Of a DNA stretch of 64,000 bases, positions 1 to 7,056 are shown in pieces. The stretch is from JAGQSZ01 sp049647585 (GTDB lineage: Bacteria > Actinomycetota > Acidimicrobiia > Acidimicrobiales > Microtrichaceae): the NCBI GenBank assembly GCA_049647585.1, contig JBARXY010000049.1:1-64000 (forward strand). The letters are read 5' to 3'. Made by a program: the position numbers and the translations under genes. The stretch's first letter is position 1; each line of letters begins with the position of its first letter. A model generated the notes under the pieces. That model searched no databases and was not told the DNA's origin. It saw only the letters and a list, made by a program, of their open reading frames with translations.

Positions 1-81
1 CGCCACAGCATCACGCTTGAACTCGTCGGTGAACTTGCGCCGGGCCCGCCCCGGCGGGTTCTCCTGCTCCATCACTGACAT
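1..81 (-). CDS. IS3-family transposase OrfA, N-terminal fragment (runs off window)
   Basis: Reading the minus strand from ATG at 81 gives 27 codons to the window edge, ending in RRKFTDEFKRDAVA, the usual opening of the helix-turn-helix OrfA protein of IS3/IS911-type elements. A GGAGG Shine-Dalgarno sequence sits about 7 bases before the ATG. A second in-frame ATG lies 9 bases further in. OrfA binds the element ends and is normally fused to OrfB, the DDE transposase, by frameshifting. Only the amino end is visible, so whether the element is intact cannot be judged. Confidence 0.75.
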   Translation of the reverse strand, partial: MSVMEQENPPGRARRKFTDEFKRDAVA

Positions 82-125
82 GACTACCTCCTATACGAGG
101 TGACCGGTCAGCAGGGGGACCCTCA
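1..125 (-). mobile_element. Left end of an IS3-like insertion sequence
   Basis: The OrfA start is preceded on the minus strand by TGAGGGTCCCCCTGC (125 down to 111), which begins with TGA as IS3-family terminal inverted repeats commonly do, followed by the palindrome TGACCGGTCA (110-101). The boundary at 125 is inferred, because the other terminal repeat and the target duplication are outside the window. The putative end lies 4 bases beyond the stop codon of the topoisomerase gene. Confidence 0.5.
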
Positions 126-129
126 AAGA

Positions 130-1191
130 TCATCCAGACGCGTTCGATGGGGCCGAGTTTGTGTGATCACCAAGCAGATGGATCAAGGCTCGCTCGGATC
201 GCGACATCAATGTAGTTGTGCGCGAAGTGGACCATGCCAAGCGCAGAGAGTCCTCGTCCATATCGTCGGTGAGAAACGGATGGATGTAGGCGCGGCGGCA
301 AACTGCCCTGGTGTTCCCCAACCTCTCCGCCGCAGCATCGATCGCTGTCAGGATCTCTGCCTTGCCCAGCGGCGATGGGTTCGAAACCAGTGATTCGAGA
401 GCTGTGACCGAGGCACCCCAGGTGCGGAAGAACTTCACAGTTGTGCCGGCACCGACAATGCTCGCCAGATATTCGTTGCAGTCGGCAGAATCCACCCTCA
501 CGGGCGTGTCGTCCTCATCCCGGTATGTGAACAGTTCCCGTCCGCCGAGCTCATGGCAGGACCGCACGACTCTGGCCAATCGACGATCCTTGAGAGTCAC
601 CTGGTGTTCCAGAGAGTGCTTGCCCCGGTAGTGGAATGTCAGATGAATACCTGAGATGCCCACCTGGTCCGATTCCAACGTGGTGAGACCAAATGTCCCG
701 TTGTCCCGTCGGTATTCCTCGTTGCCGACCCGAATGAGCGTCCTGTCCAACAGCGCAACAACAAGGGCGACCACCTTCTGGAAGGTAAGGCCACTCTGCC
801 CCAGATCGTCTGCGACCGCAGTTCGGAGCCGGGGCAGAGCTTCTCCAAACTCGAGCAATCGCTCGAACTTGGCCTCGTCGCGGACCTTGCGCCATTCCGG
901 GTGATACAGGTACTGCTTGCGGCCTCGGGCGTCTCGTCCCGTGGCTTGCAGATGTCCAGACGCGTGAGCGCAGATCCAGACGTCGGTCCAAGCTGGTGGG
1001 ATAGTCAAGTCTTCTATCCTCCGGCGTGTCGCCCGGTCCACGGGCCCGCTTTCCTTGGTGTAGGAAAATCCACGACCGCGGATAGACCTCCGAATTCCCG
1101 GCATCTGGTCATTGACGTATCGCAATCCCGCGTCAACGGCAATCGCCATTGCTTCATCCGGTGTATCACCTGTGAAGGACCTCTCACCCAT
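130..1191 (-). CDS. DNA topoisomerase IB (poxvirus/eukaryote type)
   Basis: A 353-residue type IB topoisomerase, which relaxes supercoils by nicking one strand through a 3'-phosphotyrosyl intermediate. The N-terminal DNA-binding part includes IPPAWTDVWICAHASGHLQATG (about residues 64-85; motif positions given). The catalytic core shows LIRVGNEEYRRDNGTFGLTTL elements with Arg154, a YRGKHSLEH strand with Lys191, KFFRTWGAS with Arg256, and the active Tyr302 in CRRAYIHP. Length fits bacterial members, so the gene looks intact despite the transposase element that begins almost at its stop codon. No strong ribosome site precedes the start at 1191, so the start is provisional. Confidence 0.88.
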   Translation of the reverse strand: MGERSFTGDTPDEAMAIAVDAGLRYVNDQMPGIRRSIRGRGFSYTKESGPVDRATRRRIEDLTIPPAWTDVWICAHASGHLQATGRDARGRKQYLYHPEWRKVRDEAKFERLLEFGEALPRLRTAVADDLGQSGLTFQKVVALVVALLDRTLIRVGNEEYRRDNGTFGLTTLESDQVGISGIHLTFHYRGKHSLEHQVTLKDRRLARVVRSCHELGGRELFTYRDEDDTPVRVDSADCNEYLASIVGAGTTVKFFRTWGASVTALESLVSNPSPLGKAEILTAIDAAAERLGNTRAVCRRAYIHPFLTDDMDEDSLRLAWSTSRTTTLMSRSERALIHLLGDHTNSAPSNASG

Positions 1192-1285
1192 AGAGCGAAA
1201 CTACGTCAGATGGATGGCTCCGACGCAGCGGCAGACCTGGGCCCCCTGACGTTTGGATCTTCCAGCAAAAGGGTAGTGACCGGCC

Positions 1286-1814
1286 ATGGGATCCGAAGCG
1301 CAAGCCGAGACGCGTTTTGGTGAAAGGCCCGAGGATTCCATAAAAGATCGACCGGCTAGTCCCGAGAGCAGACGCCGCACAAAGTTGGCCGACCTGGAGA
1401 CCGAACCTCAGGACACCACGCAAGGTTGGACACGATTCGAATATATATTCAGAGGACTTACGTACCTGGTCATCTTTGGAATCATCGCGCTGGCACTATC
1501 AGGTTTGACCGGTTTAAAAAACGCGAGTGGCTTCCAACTCCAACAGCGCATTCAAGTTGACCGTGCAATACGCTCAAGTTACCCGACCCGGAATACCCAC
1601 GCCTCTTACACTAAAAGTGACTGCGAACGATAGGGCTGCGCTTCCGGATGAGATCAAGCTTTCAGTGAGCCAGTCTTATGTCGCATTGTTTGAAAACCAT
1701 TCACCCAGGCCAGAGCCCGATTTGGCAACCTCCGACGCCGAGGTCATCACCTGGACATTCAAAACAGGAGGTTGGTCATACGAGGAACCGGTAAACGCTC
1801 GCTATCGGAGTTGA
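1286..1814 (+). pseudogene. Frameshifted, C-terminally truncated membrane protein
   Basis: ATG at 1286 opens a protein with a polar N-terminus and one transmembrane segment (about residues 53-73, YLVIFGIIALALSGLTGL). The following conserved-looking domain (FKLTVQYAQVTRPGIPTPLTLKV, positions about 1551-1619) is in another frame. The frames join if one A is removed from the run of six at 1516-1521. The second frame then ends at 1814 inside the next gene, and the domain breaks off after TWTFKT near 1763. The family normally precedes a DUF421 gene in actinobacteria, as here (recollection, not searched). I read this as a remnant with one frameshift and a terminal deletion. A sequencing error could explain the frameshift but not the truncation. 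Confidence 0.6.
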
Positions 1815-2206
1815 GTCCGCTCGAGCTCGTCATTCTCGTCGTGTTCGGTGACCTCGTGCAGCAGGGTGTCACCCAACAGGACACTTCTGTGACAGGTGCC
1901 GCCATTGTGATTTCGACCTTTGTGGGCTGGATGATCATTGCCGATTTGGTTGCTCGACGCTCGAAGAATGCCTCGGCGGTCCTGTCCGGACGTCCGGCTA
2001 TAGTTCTCCGTGATGGCGAACCTATCGAGGCTCGACTTTCAGAGGAAAGAATGGCCCTCGACGATCTTCTAGGAGCCGCCCGAGCCCAAGGGTTCGGCAA
2101 TCTGAACGAGATTGCGTTCGGTGTGCTCGAAGACGACGGCAAATTCAGCTTTGTCCCTAAGGTTCCGAAGACAGCTCGAAAGGCTCCCGAGAGCATCGCG
2201 GAGTAA
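1772..2206 (+). pseudogene. DUF421/YetF-like membrane protein lacking its first transmembrane segment
   Basis: The 144-residue frame begins at GKRSLSELSPLELVILVVFG, a motif that in DUF421 (YetF) proteins follows a first membrane helix of roughly 20 residues. That helix is missing. Two hydrophobic segments (about residues 16-36 and 42-62) and the soluble YetF domain with SGRPAIVLRDGEPI remain. The only upstream start is TTG at 1772, with AGGAGG directly touching it, which is too close to act as a normal ribosome site. The upstream gene is cut at the same place, so one deletion near 1760-1772 probably removed the end of one gene and the beginning of the other. Function in this family is unclear; some members affect spores or germination. 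Confidence 0.6.
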
Positions 2207-2317
2207 AGCTACCTCTGACCTCCGGAATCGTTTCGGAGAGCAGATACCGATCCAGCGGTCGGACTGGTTTCCGCGAGGATTCCGTGGCGGGGATTCTCAC
2301 ATCACCGAGAAACAAAC

Positions 2318-2393
2318 TGGAGCGGACGACCGGGTTCGAACCGGCGACCTCAACCTTGGCAAGGTTGCGCTCTACCAACTGAGCTACGTCCGC
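2318..2393 (-). tRNA. tRNA-Gly (anticodon GCC)
   Basis: The minus strand folds as a 76-base tRNA. The acceptor stem pairs GCGGAC with GTCCGC, the D-arm contains AGCTCAGTTGGTAGAGC, the anticodon stem CAACC/GGTTG encloses loop TTGCCAA with anticodon GCC, and the T-arm has GGTTCGAACCC. The discriminator is U and the 3' CCA is encoded at 2320-2318. Confidence 0.96.
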
Positions 2394-2518
2394 GAAAGCC
2401 GGGTCAGCCTACCAGACCCCCGACACCCGGCAAATCGACGCCGCAACCACGATTGGCCCCGGATCGCGAACTGGTAGCGCTACGACCGACCGGTGGACTC
2501 GTGTTGCATGCCCCTCGT

Positions 2519-3844
2519 TCAGCCGTCGGAGATGATGCGGATCCGCTCGGCCAGATCCATCGCCAAAGACACCTCGGTGATTCCATCGACCATCGACAAG
2601 CTCCAGTCATTGGAGAAACTCAGGGCAGCAACGTTGCGGTCATGGCGTCCCCGGACCCTGAGTTCTGAATCGATCATGTAGATGTCGACGACCGGCTGCC
2701 AACGTCGGTCGTTCACGACCAGTACACGACCGACTGTCAGCACAACTGCCGACGGCCTACCGAGCATCTGGCCGGTGACCACTCCGAGTACCGCTTCGCC
2801 TTCGTGCAGCAGTGCACCGGCGACCGAAAGTGCCACACTCGCCCGTTCACGATCCTGGGGATGGAGCTTCAGGATCGCCGCCTCGTACCCCGGGGATTCC
2901 TCGTCGCCGAGCGGTTGATCCTGCTCGCGCTGTGAAAGGTAGTAGTCGGTCGAGCCCTGTTGACCGTAGGAGCCATCCGTGGGCTCCCAAAGTGGTTCGG
3001 ACCTGAGTGGTCCGGTCCGCAGTGGCTCTCCGCCGCGGGAGTGTGAATGAGCGGGATCCTCGGTCGGATCCCACGTGCCGCCGGAAACCCCGGCATTGCC
3101 GGCCGGTGTGAAATACGGCGCCCCGGTGGCTGCAAAAGTGGCGGACCCCACACCGCCCAGAGTCCCACCGCTCGAGAACAACGATGTCGAAGTCCCGTCA
3201 TGACCGGGGAATCCGTCATCGTCCACCACGTCCGGTTCGTCCACGACGTCATCGCCGCGGTCGACCGGTTCAGCGGTGAATATCGACCCGACGCTGTCGG
3301 TGGATGCACCGTCGGCCTGCCCGACATGGTCATCTTGGTCGTAGTCGCGCCAATCATCGTCATCTTCGATATCGGAGGCGCCGTCGAAGTATTCGGTGTC
3401 TGGGTCATCGTCGGTCCCGTCGATGATCTCGCCCTCTACCTCCTCGAGGTCATCCTCGTCCGCATCCACGTCCGACGTCCCGAAACCGCCAAATGCCGAG
3501 TCATCGAATGGGGGTACACCCTGGCTTGGAATCGTGTCGTCAGCGGCGTATCGATCGTCGTTGTGGGACTCGCCGATCACGATGTCATCTTCAGTATCGG
3601 CAATCCCGTCACCGCCGCGTTGTGAACCATCCATCCCATCGGCGGAATCTGGCTGGTCGGGATCGTCAGAAATCTCGGCTTCCTCGTCGCTCTGGTGCTT
3701 TGCGGACACCGACCACAGTCCGTCACCGCCACGCTGGACACCGGGGGGAACAACTTCCGCGTTGTCCGTGGCGCTCATTGAAAACAGGCCGTTTGACGCT
3801 GCGTCATCGAGATCCTCGGCATGGTCCACTGCAGGTCCTTCCAC
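2519..3844 (-). CDS. Acidic protein with C-terminal PH-like domain
   Basis: A 441-residue protein in two parts. About 330 N-terminal residues are strongly acidic, rich in D, E, G and S, and probably disordered, with runs such as SDIEDDDDWRDYDQDD and a repeated QRGGDG motif. The last 110 residues (from about 332, LKLHPQDRERASVALS) look folded and resemble bacterial PH/YokE-like domains: GEAVLGVVTGQMLGRPSAVVLTVGRVLVV followed by alternating strands and a final helix LAMDLAERIRIISD. No signal peptide or membrane segment is seen, so it is likely cytosolic. It stands alone between tRNA-Gly and the methionine operon. Function is unknown and the PH assignment rests on pattern only. Confidence 0.6.
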   Translation of the reverse strand: MEGPAVDHAEDLDDAASNGLFSMSATDNAEVVPPGVQRGGDGLWSVSAKHQSDEEAEISDDPDQPDSADGMDGSQRGGDGIADTEDDIVIGESHNDDRYAADDTIPSQGVPPFDDSAFGGFGTSDVDADEDDLEEVEGEIIDGTDDDPDTEYFDGASDIEDDDDWRDYDQDDHVGQADGASTDSVGSIFTAEPVDRGDDVVDEPDVVDDDGFPGHDGTSTSLFSSGGTLGGVGSATFAATGAPYFTPAGNAGVSGGTWDPTEDPAHSHSRGGEPLRTGPLRSEPLWEPTDGSYGQQGSTDYYLSQREQDQPLGDEESPGYEAAILKLHPQDRERASVALSVAGALLHEGEAVLGVVTGQMLGRPSAVVLTVGRVLVVNDRRWQPVVDIYMIDSELRVRGRHDRNVAALSFSNDWSLSMVDGITEVSLAMDLAERIRIISDG

Positions 3845-4018
3845 TGCGAAATTACTGCCGGAAAAAGGCAGCGGTCTTCCAAGAGGCTAACGGTAGGTGA
3901 GTGATTCTGGTGCACGAAACCGGTTGGGCCTGAGAGTTTCTACCGCTCCGACGACCGTGATTCGGGAGGTGTCCGGGACGATACCGGGGTTGGTGCTGGA
4001 GCCTGGAACGGCGCCGGA

Positions 4019-4261
4019 TTAGTCCTGGGGATCCCCACTGCGGGCGGACCGTCTGATGGACGCAGATCTGTCCTGGGTCGGGCGGGTGACGCGCCAATAG
4101 ATGACCGTGACGATCAGAATGACCACTGCGAGCCCCACCAGCGCCCCGATGACCATGGAGAGCTGTGTATCGGCGTCGTCCCCACCGATCGCCAAGATGC
4201 CGCTACCAGACAACAGAGCGGGTACCCGGTATATCGCCTGCGAAAGTGAATCGCCGGTCAT
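4019..4261 (-). CDS. Small single-pass membrane protein
   Basis: An 80-residue protein with one clear transmembrane helix (about residues 33-56, SMVIGALVGLAVVILIVTVIYW) followed by a basic tail, VTRPTQDRSASIRRSARSG, suggesting a cytoplasmic C-terminus. Its ATG overlaps the stop of the upstream trans-sulfuration enzyme by four bases (ATGA), so it is translationally coupled and is the last gene of the metX operon. I do not recognise a family. Its place under the SAM riboswitch suggests a link to methionine metabolism or transport, but that is inference from position. Confidence 0.6.
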   Translation of the reverse strand: MTGDSLSQAIYRVPALLSGSGILAIGGDDADTQLSMVIGALVGLAVVILIVTVIYWRVTRPTQDRSASIRRSARSGDPQD

Positions 4262-5556
4262 CGGATTCCCTCTTCGGCTCGGGAGGCCGAGTCGGTTCGG
4301 GAGGCCTGGTCTGCTCGGGAGGCCGAGTCGGTTCGGGCGGTTGAGTCGGTTCTGGCGGCCGCGTCGAGTGCCTGGAGGACGTCGGCAATGACGTCGTCGG
4401 TATCCTCGAGGCCAGCCGAAATCCTGACGGTACCCGGGCCGATGCCAGCGTGGACCAGTTCTTCTGGCAACAAGTTGACGTGTGTGGTCGAGGCCGGGTG
4501 GGTAACCAGCGTCTCGGGACCTCCAAGAGACGAAGCCAGCTGACAGATCTTGGTGGCTTCGACGAAGGACGCGCCGGCCTCGAGACCGCCGACGAGGTCG
4601 AACGTCAGCAGACCGCCAGAGAGCTTCATCTGGGATCCGGCCAACTCGAACTGTGGGTGCGACGTGAGGCTCGGGTGGCGGACTTGGCAGACACGGGAGT
4701 CGGCTTCGAGAGCGACAGCGAGTGCTTCGGCCGTGGAGGTCTGCTGACGGAGTCTGACACCCAGCGTCCGTAATCCACGCAGACCCCCGATCGCGTCGAA
4801 CGGGCTGGCGTTGGCGCCTTGGAGAACCGCGAAGCCCCAGATCCAGTCCATCAGTTCGCGGCTTCCAGCGACGACCCCGAGGGTCACGTCATTGTGCCCA
4901 CTGATCGCCTTGGTTGCAGAGTGAACGACAAGGTCAACACCGAAGTCCAGCGGGCGCTGGGCCAATGGTGTGGCAAAGGTGGAATCGACGACCTTCATCG
5001 GCCCTTTGATGGCGCCGAGTTCGGCCAGGTCGACCAGGTCGAGGCGAGGATTGGCAGGTGTCTCCGCGAGCAGCAGCATCGTTCGCCCCGGAATCACCGC
5101 GTCGCGCCACGCCTCAGGGTCGGCGCAGTCGACGAAAGTGACGTCGATTCCGAAGCGGGGACAGACCGACTGCAGCAGCATCTGGGTGCCGGCATAGAGC
5201 TGGTGTTGGCTCACGATGTGGTCGCCCTTGGAGCACAACCCCAGAACGATCGCCGCGATGGCACCCATTCCGGAGCTGAATGCCCGGGCCGCTTCGGCGC
5301 CTTCGAGCTCTGCGATTGCCTCCTCGAATGCGTTGATCGTCGGATTTCCGTAGCGGCTGTAGAACGTCGCCGCTCCGACCGAAGTGGCCATTCTCCGTCC
5401 GTCGGCCACAGTCGGCGTGATGAAGGTCGATGTGGCCCAGAGGACCGGAGCGAGTGCCGGGCCGTTGGCGCTGCGACCGGCGCGGATGGCGACGGTGTCC
5501 GGATGGAAGGCTGGTGTTTCTTCGGTGCTTTGTGGCGTTTCTGATTCGCTGGTCAT
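4258..5556 (-). CDS. PLP-dependent trans-sulfuration enzyme (homocysteine/cystathionine synthesis)
   Basis: A 432-residue Cys/Met-metabolism PLP enzyme. YSRYGNPT (66-73) contacts PLP phosphate, Asp191 in VVDSTFATP contacts the pyridine nitrogen, and Lys216 in VVHSATKAISGH forms the Schiff base. With metX directly upstream it most likely joins O-acetylhomoserine with sulfide or cysteine (MetY/MetZ or MetB type); sequence alone does not separate these. The ATG at 5556 overlaps the metX stop (ATGA), which fixes the start although the frame stays open much further upstream. The last 30 residues are an RTDSAS/RADQAS hexapeptide repeat encoded by five 18-bp units, not part of the catalytic fold. 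Likely regulated by the SAM riboswitch upstream of metX. Confidence 0.85.
   Translation of the reverse strand: MTSESETPQSTEETPAFHPDTVAIRAGRSANGPALAPVLWATSTFITPTVADGRRMATSVGAATFYSRYGNPTINAFEEAIAELEGAEAARAFSSGMGAIAAIVLGLCSKGDHIVSQHQLYAGTQMLLQSVCPRFGIDVTFVDCADPEAWRDAVIPGRTMLLLAETPANPRLDLVDLAELGAIKGPMKVVDSTFATPLAQRPLDFGVDLVVHSATKAISGHNDVTLGVVAGSRELMDWIWGFAVLQGANASPFDAIGGLRGLRTLGVRLRQQTSTAEALAVALEADSRVCQVRHPSLTSHPQFELAGSQMKLSGGLLTFDLVGGLEAGASFVEATKICQLASSLGGPETLVTHPASTTHVNLLPEELVHAGIGPGTVRISAGLEDTDDVIADVLQALDAAARTDSTARTDSASRADQASRTDSASRAEEGIR
4275..4364. repeat. Five tandem 18-bp units in the 3' end of the trans-sulfuration gene
   Basis: Units run 4275-4292, 4293-4310, 4311-4328, 4329-4346 and 4347-4364, each close to CGGTTCGGGAGGCCGAGT with a few substitutions. 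Because 18 is a multiple of three the array stays in frame and encodes hexapeptides such as ASRTDS and ASRADQ at the protein's C-terminus. Copy number could vary by slippage without breaking the gene. Confidence 0.9.
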
Positions 5557-6794
5557 CTGATTTCCTCCAGGAACTCCCTGACGTTCGGCGCTAGTTGTGC
5601 CGTTTCGATCAGGAAGCCGTCGTGTCCGTGTGGGGAGTCGATCTCGACAAGTTGCCCGATACCACCTGCCGCGACCAGTCCCTCGTGAAGCTCCATCTGT
5701 TGCACTGGCGGGTACAGCGAGTCTGACCGAACCGTGACGACCAGCATCGGACCCGCAATCCTCTGAAGGGCGTTGTCGACCCCGCCTCTGCCGCGCCCGA
5801 GGTCGTGAAGATCCATCGCCCGGTTGAGGCGCAGGTAGCTGTTCGCGTCGAAACGTTGGGCGAGCTTCGCACCGTGATATTCCAGGTATCCCTCGACGTC
5901 GAAGAGCGTTCCGATACCGAAGTCCAAGGGGCGGATGAGGGTCCTGCCGAATCGTTCGGTGAAGACCTCGTCGCTGCGATAGGTGACTTGGGCGATCATC
6001 CGGGCGAGTTCGAGGCCTCGATGTGGACCGCCGCCCGGATCGGCGTCGTAGTAGTCGCCGCCTCTGAACCCCGGGTCTGACTCGATCACACCGCGCCCGA
6101 TGTGGCTCCACGCGATCTGCTGGGCCGACGCCTGGGCCGTCGATGACGCAACCACCGTGGAACGCACCCTGTCGGGGTACATGGCTGCCCACTCCAACGC
6201 CTGCATGCCGCCCATCGAACCCCCGACGACACACTTCCAGGATTGAATACCGAGCTGGTCGCTCAGTGCCGCCTGGGTCCGTACGATGTCGCGGATCGAG
6301 ATCATCGGAAACTGCGATCCGTAGGGCTTACCCGTCGCGGGATCGTTCGAGGCGGGCCCTGTCGATCCCTGACAGCCGCCCAGGACGTTTATACAGACGA
6401 CGAAGTGACTATCGGTGTCTATCGCCCGACCCGGTCCAATCAGGGCATCCCACCATCCCGGGGCCGGATGACCGGGGCCGGCCCGCCCGGATGCGTGGCT
6501 GTCTCCGGTCAGGGCATGGCAGATCAGGACTGCGTTCGAACGGTCCTCGTTGAGTGTTCCCCACTGCTCATGGGCAAGCTCGATGTGGTCGAGGTAGCCG
6601 CCGCCCTCGAGGGGGAATCGCCGCTCTCCGACAACCGTCGTGATTCGACGACCACCTATCGGGTCCCCGGGCTTCCATGCGCCAGTGACAGGTGCAAAAT
6701 CCGAGGGATCGCCGGCCTGCCAACCGTCGACCCGGGGGGTCGTCAGGTCCGGAGCGGTGTCATCGATCTTGTTGTCGTCGGCCTGGGGACTCAC
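5553..6794 (-). CDS. metX: Homoserine O-acetyltransferase
   Basis: A 413-residue alpha/beta hydrolase of the MetX family, which acetylates homoserine from acetyl-CoA as the committed step of methionine synthesis. Seen are LICHALTGDSHASG (about 90-103), the nucleophile elbow GGSMGGMQALEW with Ser193, the catalytic Asp in VTVRSDSLYPP and His in DSPHGHDGFL near the C-terminus. The first 40 residues are a poorly conserved extension. First gene of a three-gene operon; its stop overlaps the next start. The 262-base leader contains a SAM-binding riboswitch. The family also includes O-succinyltransferases, and residues that decide this were not resolved here. Confidence 0.92.
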   Translation of the reverse strand: MSPQADDNKIDDTAPDLTTPRVDGWQAGDPSDFAPVTGAWKPGDPIGGRRITTVVGERRFPLEGGGYLDHIELAHEQWGTLNEDRSNAVLICHALTGDSHASGRAGPGHPAPGWWDALIGPGRAIDTDSHFVVCINVLGGCQGSTGPASNDPATGKPYGSQFPMISIRDIVRTQAALSDQLGIQSWKCVVGGSMGGMQALEWAAMYPDRVRSTVVASSTAQASAQQIAWSHIGRGVIESDPGFRGGDYYDADPGGGPHRGLELARMIAQVTYRSDEVFTERFGRTLIRPLDFGIGTLFDVEGYLEYHGAKLAQRFDANSYLRLNRAMDLHDLGRGRGGVDNALQRIAGPMLVVTVRSDSLYPPVQQMELHEGLVAAGGIGQLVEIDSPHGHDGFLIETAQLAPNVREFLEEIR

Positions 6795-6952
6795 GGTTTC
6801 ACCGCCTCACAGATGCTGTCATAGCAGCCGGGCAACCCGAACCGGGCACTTGCGCGTCCGGTGCGAACTGATCGGATGGGACATCGATCGTGGACCTGCG
6901 ACACGGCATTCAAGGACTGACCGGGGTACCGGTCGGTTGGACACATATTGCT

Positions 6953-7050
6953 GACCGGGCGTCGGTCTGCCACATCCCTGCCGAAGCAGGAAGGCACCTT
7001 GGGTGTCCGTCCCAGGTTGCCGGACCACGAGGGCCACTCCTGATGATCTG
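6953..7050 (-). promoter_or_regulatory. SAM riboswitch (SAM-I/SAM-IV clan) upstream of metX
   Basis: On the minus strand the leader shows the clan's conserved core: ATCATCAGGAGTGGC, then GGCAACC, then AAGGTGCC, a CCTGC-TTCG-GCAGG hairpin, and a GATG that can close helix P1 with CATC. A further hairpin, GACCG-ACGCC-CGGTC (6967-6953), follows P1, as in SAM-IV where its loop forms a pseudoknot, so SAM-IV is favoured. A GC hairpin GACCGG-TACC-CCGGTC at 6934-6919 may be part of the expression platform. SAM binding is expected to lower metX operon expression. Confidence 0.85.
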
Positions 7051-7056
7051 ACAATG

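Noticed and set aside
1511..1522. TTTAAAAAAC as a programmed -1 frameshift site
   Set aside because: The downstream domain is in the +1 frame relative to the start, so a -1 shift would not join the two parts. A one-base insertion in the A-run is simpler.
4275..4364. CRISPR-like repeat array
   Set aside because: Units are directly adjacent without spacers and encode an in-frame peptide repeat; no cas genes are present.
5557..6234. Extended N-terminus of the trans-sulfuration enzyme
   Set aside because: The added 226 codons are out of frame over metX and arginine-rich; the ATGA overlap at 5556 marks the start.
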